DNA from: CAZOHG01 sp964579725
GTDB taxonomy: Bacteria > Zhuqueibacterota > JdFR-76 > BMS3Abin05
Reading direction: 5' to 3'
DNA: 25,896 nt
Assembly (NCBI GenBank): GCA_964579725.1
Contig: CAZOHG010000050.1
Span: 1-25,896 of the forward strand
Positions 22,946 to 25,896 of the stretch are shown in pieces. Position numbers and translations under genes: made by a program. Under the pieces are notes generated by a model. That model did not search any database, was not told the DNA's origin, and was given only the letters and a program-made list of their open reading frames with translations. The stretch's first letter is position 1; each line of letters opens with the position of its first letter.

Positions 22946-23845
22946 CTAAATTTTCTTGAAGAGGTTTTTAATCACGTATCCGGCGACCTTGGGGTTTTCC
23001 TTCATTCGCCGAAGGGAGTAGGCAAACCATTGTTCGCCGAACGGAACATAAACGCGCAGGCGGTGCCCCATTCGGACCAATTCCAGTCGGTATTCCTCGC
23101 CAACGCCGAGCAGCATTTGGAATTCGTACTGATCTTGGGGAATGCCGTTCACCTGAATGCGCTCCAACGCTTTTTCAATGAGAAAACGGTCGTGGGTAGC
23201 GATGCCCACGTAGGCATTATGCTCGAACATAATGTCCAAAAGGCGGAGATAATTTTGCCGAATGGCGTCTCTGTCTTTGTAGGCAATTTCGGGTGGTTCC
23301 TTGTAGATACCTTTGCAAATCCGTACATTGACGCCCTGGCGCGCCAACTCTAAAATGTCGGCTTCACTTCGTTTGAGGTAAGCCTGAATGACCGCGCCCA
23401 CATTGGCGTGTTCTTTTCGAACACGGTACAAAATATCCAGGGTGTCGTCCGTGCAGGAGGAATCCTCCATGTCAATACGAACAAAATTGTGGTACTGATC
23501 CGCGTAGGCCACGATTTCTCGGACATTTTCGGTGCAAAAGGCTTTGTCCAATTTCAGGCCAAGTTGAGTCAATTTAATGGAAATATTGGCATTCAGTTTT
23601 TCCCTGTCAATGGTGTCGAGAATGCGAAACCACATCTCTTTATCTCGAGTGGCTTCCTCCTGCTGTGTAATATTTTCGCCCAACAGGTCAATGGTAGCCA
23701 GAATATTTTGCCTGTTCAAATTTCGAATGGTTTCTACGGCATCTTCGAGATGTTCTCCTGCAATGTAGCGGTTGGAGAACAGTGCCACAAAGGATCGAGG
23801 CAAAATCGGAAGGACCGCAACCACAGCTCTATTTAAAAGATTCAT
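22946..23845 (-). CDS. Proline dehydrogenase (FAD-dependent)
   Basis: This 299-residue stand-alone enzyme oxidises proline to pyrroline-5-carboxylate. The TIM-barrel signatures are ISIKLTQLGL (about 88-97), VRIDMEDSS, VGAVIQAYLKRSE, VRICKGIYKEP, GIATHDRFLI, YEFQMLLGV and the closing VYVPFGEQWFAYSLRR (about 266-281). That last motif contains the substrate-binding arginines. GGAGG lies 4 nt before the ATG. No pyrroline-5-carboxylate dehydrogenase is fused or adjacent in the window. Length and motifs match the monofunctional ProDH group. Confidence 0.95.
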   Translation of the reverse strand: MNLLNRAVVAVLPILPRSFVALFSNRYIAGEHLEDAVETIRNLNRQNILATIDLLGENITQQEEATRDKEMWFRILDTIDREKLNANISIKLTQLGLKLDKAFCTENVREIVAYADQYHNFVRIDMEDSSCTDDTLDILYRVRKEHANVGAVIQAYLKRSEADILELARQGVNVRICKGIYKEPPEIAYKDRDAIRQNYLRLLDIMFEHNAYVGIATHDRFLIEKALERIQVNGIPQDQYEFQMLLGVGEEYRLELVRMGHRLRVYVPFGEQWFAYSLRRMKENPKVAGYVIKNLFKKI

Positions 23846-24423
23846 AAACCCTCCGTATTTGGAAACCCCGTTTCACCTCCTGGGGTCAATTGAAACAATC
23901 GCTCTGTCGATTTCGCGCAGCCGGAAAGTCCCGAGAAAATGCAAAATCAGTGTCTTGTAAATTTATTTCTTTGGTTGATTTTCTGGCAATGGTGCCATTT
24001 TTAAAAAAATCACCGTTGGAACGTATTCGCAAGAAATTCTGTTTCGGAATAGTGGGTTCAGGCAGTTCTTCAAATAAAAAAGGCCGGATGTAGAAATCCA
24101 GCCTTTCATTTTTATGAAATTTGGCGAGAGAGAACCTCAACAGGGTGTGGCTCACAAAAAACGAGGGGTGTTTCATAAATTCTCCCAAACCGCCAGCGAT
24201 TTTTTGCGTTTCAAGTTAGAATCGGTTCAAAAAACAAAAAGGAACGCAGCTAAATATAGAAAATTCTCGTCATTTTTGCAAGATGAAACTAAAGCATCGG
24301 GAAATTTCAAAGAGGAAAAAGAACCGAATTCTCATGCCATTCGCTCCAGCCCTCAAGGGCGCACTGGTTCCAGCCGATAAATAGAACAGACGTTTTACAG
24401 GGATGTGGAAGGAGCAAAGTCTG
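23846..24423. other. Divergent intergenic region with a terminator-like hairpin
   Basis: This 578-base region lies between two divergent start codons and contains no supported gene. It includes the hairpin at 24079-24113 and a small palindrome GCCCTCAAGGGC near 24351. The open frames seen here run through the hairpin and look like chance translations. A small RNA is possible but unproven. Confidence 0.4.
24079..24113. terminator. Bidirectional terminator-like hairpin between divergent genes
   Basis: AAAGGCCGGAT and ATCCAGCCTTT form an 11-position stem with one C-A mismatch and a six-base loop. A T-rich tail follows on each strand (TTTCATTTTT on plus, TTTTTTATTT on minus). Neither flanking gene reads into it, since both start away from it, so it must end some other transcript if it is functional. 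Confidence 0.55.
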
Positions 24424-25554
24424 ATGAAGAGTAAAATTCCCGTAGCGGGATTTATTTTGGCCCTGGTCTTGACAGGGTGTGCGCATCAAAAAGCGGTGCC
24501 AAATTATTGGCCCATTACAAAGGAAGAACCCCCGACCGTTCAGCAGCCAGAAACGCCGCCGGTGGTGCCGCTAAATCCACGGAAAATTCAGGCCGAACTT
24601 TGGATTTCTTTTTCACACATTCGGGTTTTGAAAGGAAAGGCCCTGCAAGATGACAATCGCCGACGCGGTATTCCTGCCAACGTGAAGCCTCAGCTCCATG
24701 TGTGGTCATCGGGGATTATTCCGCGTCCGAGCCAGCATGTGCTGGATCTAAAACTGAGCGGTCCGCTGCCGCGCGATATTTTTCAGGACAAAGAGAATGG
24801 AAATCGCATTATTTATTGGAATTTAACGCCCTTGTTGGGAAAACAGGACAGTATTGTCATTCGGCGGCGAGTAGCCATCGAATCCTACCAACTTTTGGCT
24901 GTTTTTGATTCAACAGATATAGGAGAGTACGACACAACCGGTCACATTTACCGATTTTATACAAAATCGGAGCCGTTTCTGGAATTGACGCCGGAACTGC
25001 GTGCCAAAGCGGCCGAAATTGTTGGCAACGAGACAAACCCTTACTCAAAGGCGCGAAAGATTTTTGACTGGGTAAATCGAAATATGGTGTATGATTATCC
25101 GCCGCCAAAACGCGGAGCGCAGGCGGCCTTGCAATTTTTAAAGGGGGATTGTGGCCAATTTGCCGATCTGTTTGTGGCGCTTTGTCGTGCTGTGGGTGTA
25201 CCGGCTCGATTTGTGGCTGGATTTCAAGCCAATAAAAAACCTAACTTGGGCTACCACGCCTGGGCGGAGTTCTATTTGCCCGGCGTGGGCTGGGTGCCCG
25301 CGGATGCCACCCACAAAGGGCGATCTCAATTTACACGTCTGAATAATCGCCGACTCATTGCATCCGTCGGATCGAATATCGTCTTGAAGCACGCGCCTCC
25401 CTGGGCTACCTACACCAACAGCGACGTGGAAAGGGGTCGGACGGATTTCATGCAAGTGGCCACGGTGGCGTACGCGGGTATTCGGGTAAAAATCAACACC
25501 GGGATTCGGACGATTGAATTTGAGAAGCAAAACGGGGATCCGCAAACGCCGTAG
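24424..25554 (+). CDS. Transglutaminase-like lipoprotein
   Basis: This 376-residue protein has a lipoprotein signal (hydrophobic core FILALVLTGC, lipidated Cys19), so it should be anchored in the envelope. A Pro-rich linker (about 35-55) leads to a beta-rich N-terminal domain. The transglutaminase core follows, with all three catalytic residues: Cys243 in KGDCGQFADLF, His278 in GYHAWAEFYLPG and Asp294 in VPADATH. The ATG at 24424 is chosen because AAGGAG lies 9 nt upstream; an earlier ATG (24403) has no spacing for a ribosome site. Bacterial members of this superfamily are often cysteine peptidases or amidases rather than cross-linkers. It appears monocistronic and is followed by repeats. Confidence 0.9.
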   Translation: MKSKIPVAGFILALVLTGCAHQKAVPNYWPITKEEPPTVQQPETPPVVPLNPRKIQAELWISFSHIRVLKGKALQDDNRRRGIPANVKPQLHVWSSGIIPRPSQHVLDLKLSGPLPRDIFQDKENGNRIIYWNLTPLLGKQDSIVIRRRVAIESYQLLAVFDSTDIGEYDTTGHIYRFYTKSEPFLELTPELRAKAAEIVGNETNPYSKARKIFDWVNRNMVYDYPPPKRGAQAALQFLKGDCGQFADLFVALCRAVGVPARFVAGFQANKKPNLGYHAWAEFYLPGVGWVPADATHKGRSQFTRLNNRRLIASVGSNIVLKHAPPWATYTNSDVERGRTDFMQVATVAYAGIRVKINTGIRTIEFEKQNGDPQTP

Positions 25555-25588
25555 GGGTGGAAAATGGATTAAGACCGTTGTTGATTTG

Positions 25589-25776
25589 GAGCTGTGTGCC
25601 TTCACCCGCCAGCGAAGGCGGGGCGGCTTTAGACCGTTTTTGTGGAAACGGGAAAAACTTCTGAAATCGAAAATCGACAATCCTTGTTCTGAAATCAAAA
25701 ACGCGGCAAAAAAATTTTCTTCCTGTTCAAAATTGGATTTGGGACGCAAATTAAGATAGTTTTTCCGAATTTTATG
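25589..25776 (+). repeat. Dispersed ~186-bp repeat, right copy (3' of the transglutaminase gene)
   Basis: This is the plus-strand counterpart of 1-185. It begins with a GC-rich hairpin (CCCGCC, loop AGCGAA, GGCGGG), followed by TTTAGACC, TGTGGAAACGGGAA, TTGGATTTGGGAC and ending CCGAATTTTATG. The hairpin bases differ from the left copy but the stem is kept. It starts 35 nt after the gene's stop and reads in the same direction as the gene, as the left copy does. No coding signal is seen. Confidence 0.75.
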
Positions 25777-25866
25777 CCACCCCTTCAGGGTGGGTTTTGA
25801 TTCCTGTTTGGCCTTTTCCCCAGGGCGTTGCCCTGGGCTGAGCTATTTCGCCCCGTTGGGGCTCAG
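25777..25866 (+). repeat. Cluster of GC-rich palindromes (REP-like)
   Basis: Three hairpins occur in a row: CCACCC...GGGTGG (25777-25793), CCCAGGGC-GTT-GCCCTGGG (25819-25837) and GCCCC-GTT-GGGGC (25850-25862). The last is enclosed by CTGAGC/GCTCAG. Such palindrome clusters occur as multicopy intergenic repeats in many environmental bacteria. Whether this one is multicopy here cannot be seen. The last 30 bases of the window show nothing further. Confidence 0.6.
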
Positions 25867-25896
25867 ATTCCGGAAATCATTTTTAATTTCGGGAAT

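Noticed and set aside
23886..24188. A 100-residue minus-strand open frame with a plausible ribosome site
   Set aside because: It reads straight through the terminator-like hairpin and shows no domain or coherent coding pattern.

Overview
The window is a piece of a bacterial scaffold, probably a metagenome assembly: it holds two placeholder gaps of exactly 100 N. Gene content fits the FCB side of the tree (Calditrichota, KSB1 or Ignavibacteria-like). The evidence is an M1 aminopeptidase with a C-terminal FlgD-like/type 9 secretion-type sorting domain, FG-GAP-type repeats on a sensor kinase, sigma-54 signalling and Gram-negative-style lipoproteins. This placement is inference; no rRNA or other marker gene is present. 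Layout from left to right: (1) 201-4782, minus strand: a promoter, a YugP-type membrane zinc peptidase, an HtrA/DegP protease with two PDZ domains, a small membrane protein and a secreted M1 aminopeptidase, together an envelope-proteolysis cluster. (2) 4830-8849, minus strand: a tightly packed operon of a degenerate 3-dehydroquinate-synthase-like protein, a polysaccharide flippase, a SAM methyltransferase and a macro-domain protein. (3) 8850-9459: mostly non-coding, with a possible gene relic and a hairpin. (4) 9460-14949, plus strand: a DUF445 membrane protein, then an acyl-CoA cluster (carboxyltransferase, biotin carrier, acyl-CoA/acid ligase, MaoC-like double-hotdog protein). (5) 15045-22694, minus strand: mannose-1-phosphate guanylyltransferase, a small unknown protein, a PTS EIIA (PtsN-like) protein, a zinc-ribbon protein, an FG-GAP sensor histidine kinase and an NtrC-type sigma-54 regulator. 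The kinase and regulator are separated by about 1.5 kb of structured 150-bp repeats surrounding a DUF559 (Vsr-like) nuclease gene. (6) 22946-25554: proline dehydrogenase (minus) and a transglutaminase-like lipoprotein (plus), divergent across a 578-bp spacer that contains a terminator-like hairpin. The most unusual items are these. First, the repeat/DUF559 cassette: a 150-bp element with terminal inverted repeats and three internal hairpins, in a repeat-spacer-repeat arrangement on both sides of the nuclease gene, whose stop codon lies in the repeat end. Second, the AroB-like protein, which keeps the fold signature of dehydroquinate synthase but has lost most of its catalytic residues. Third, a roughly 186-bp sequence found in inverted orientation at the two ends of the window, each copy just 3' of a protein-coding gene. 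All calls were made by reading the sequence without database searches.
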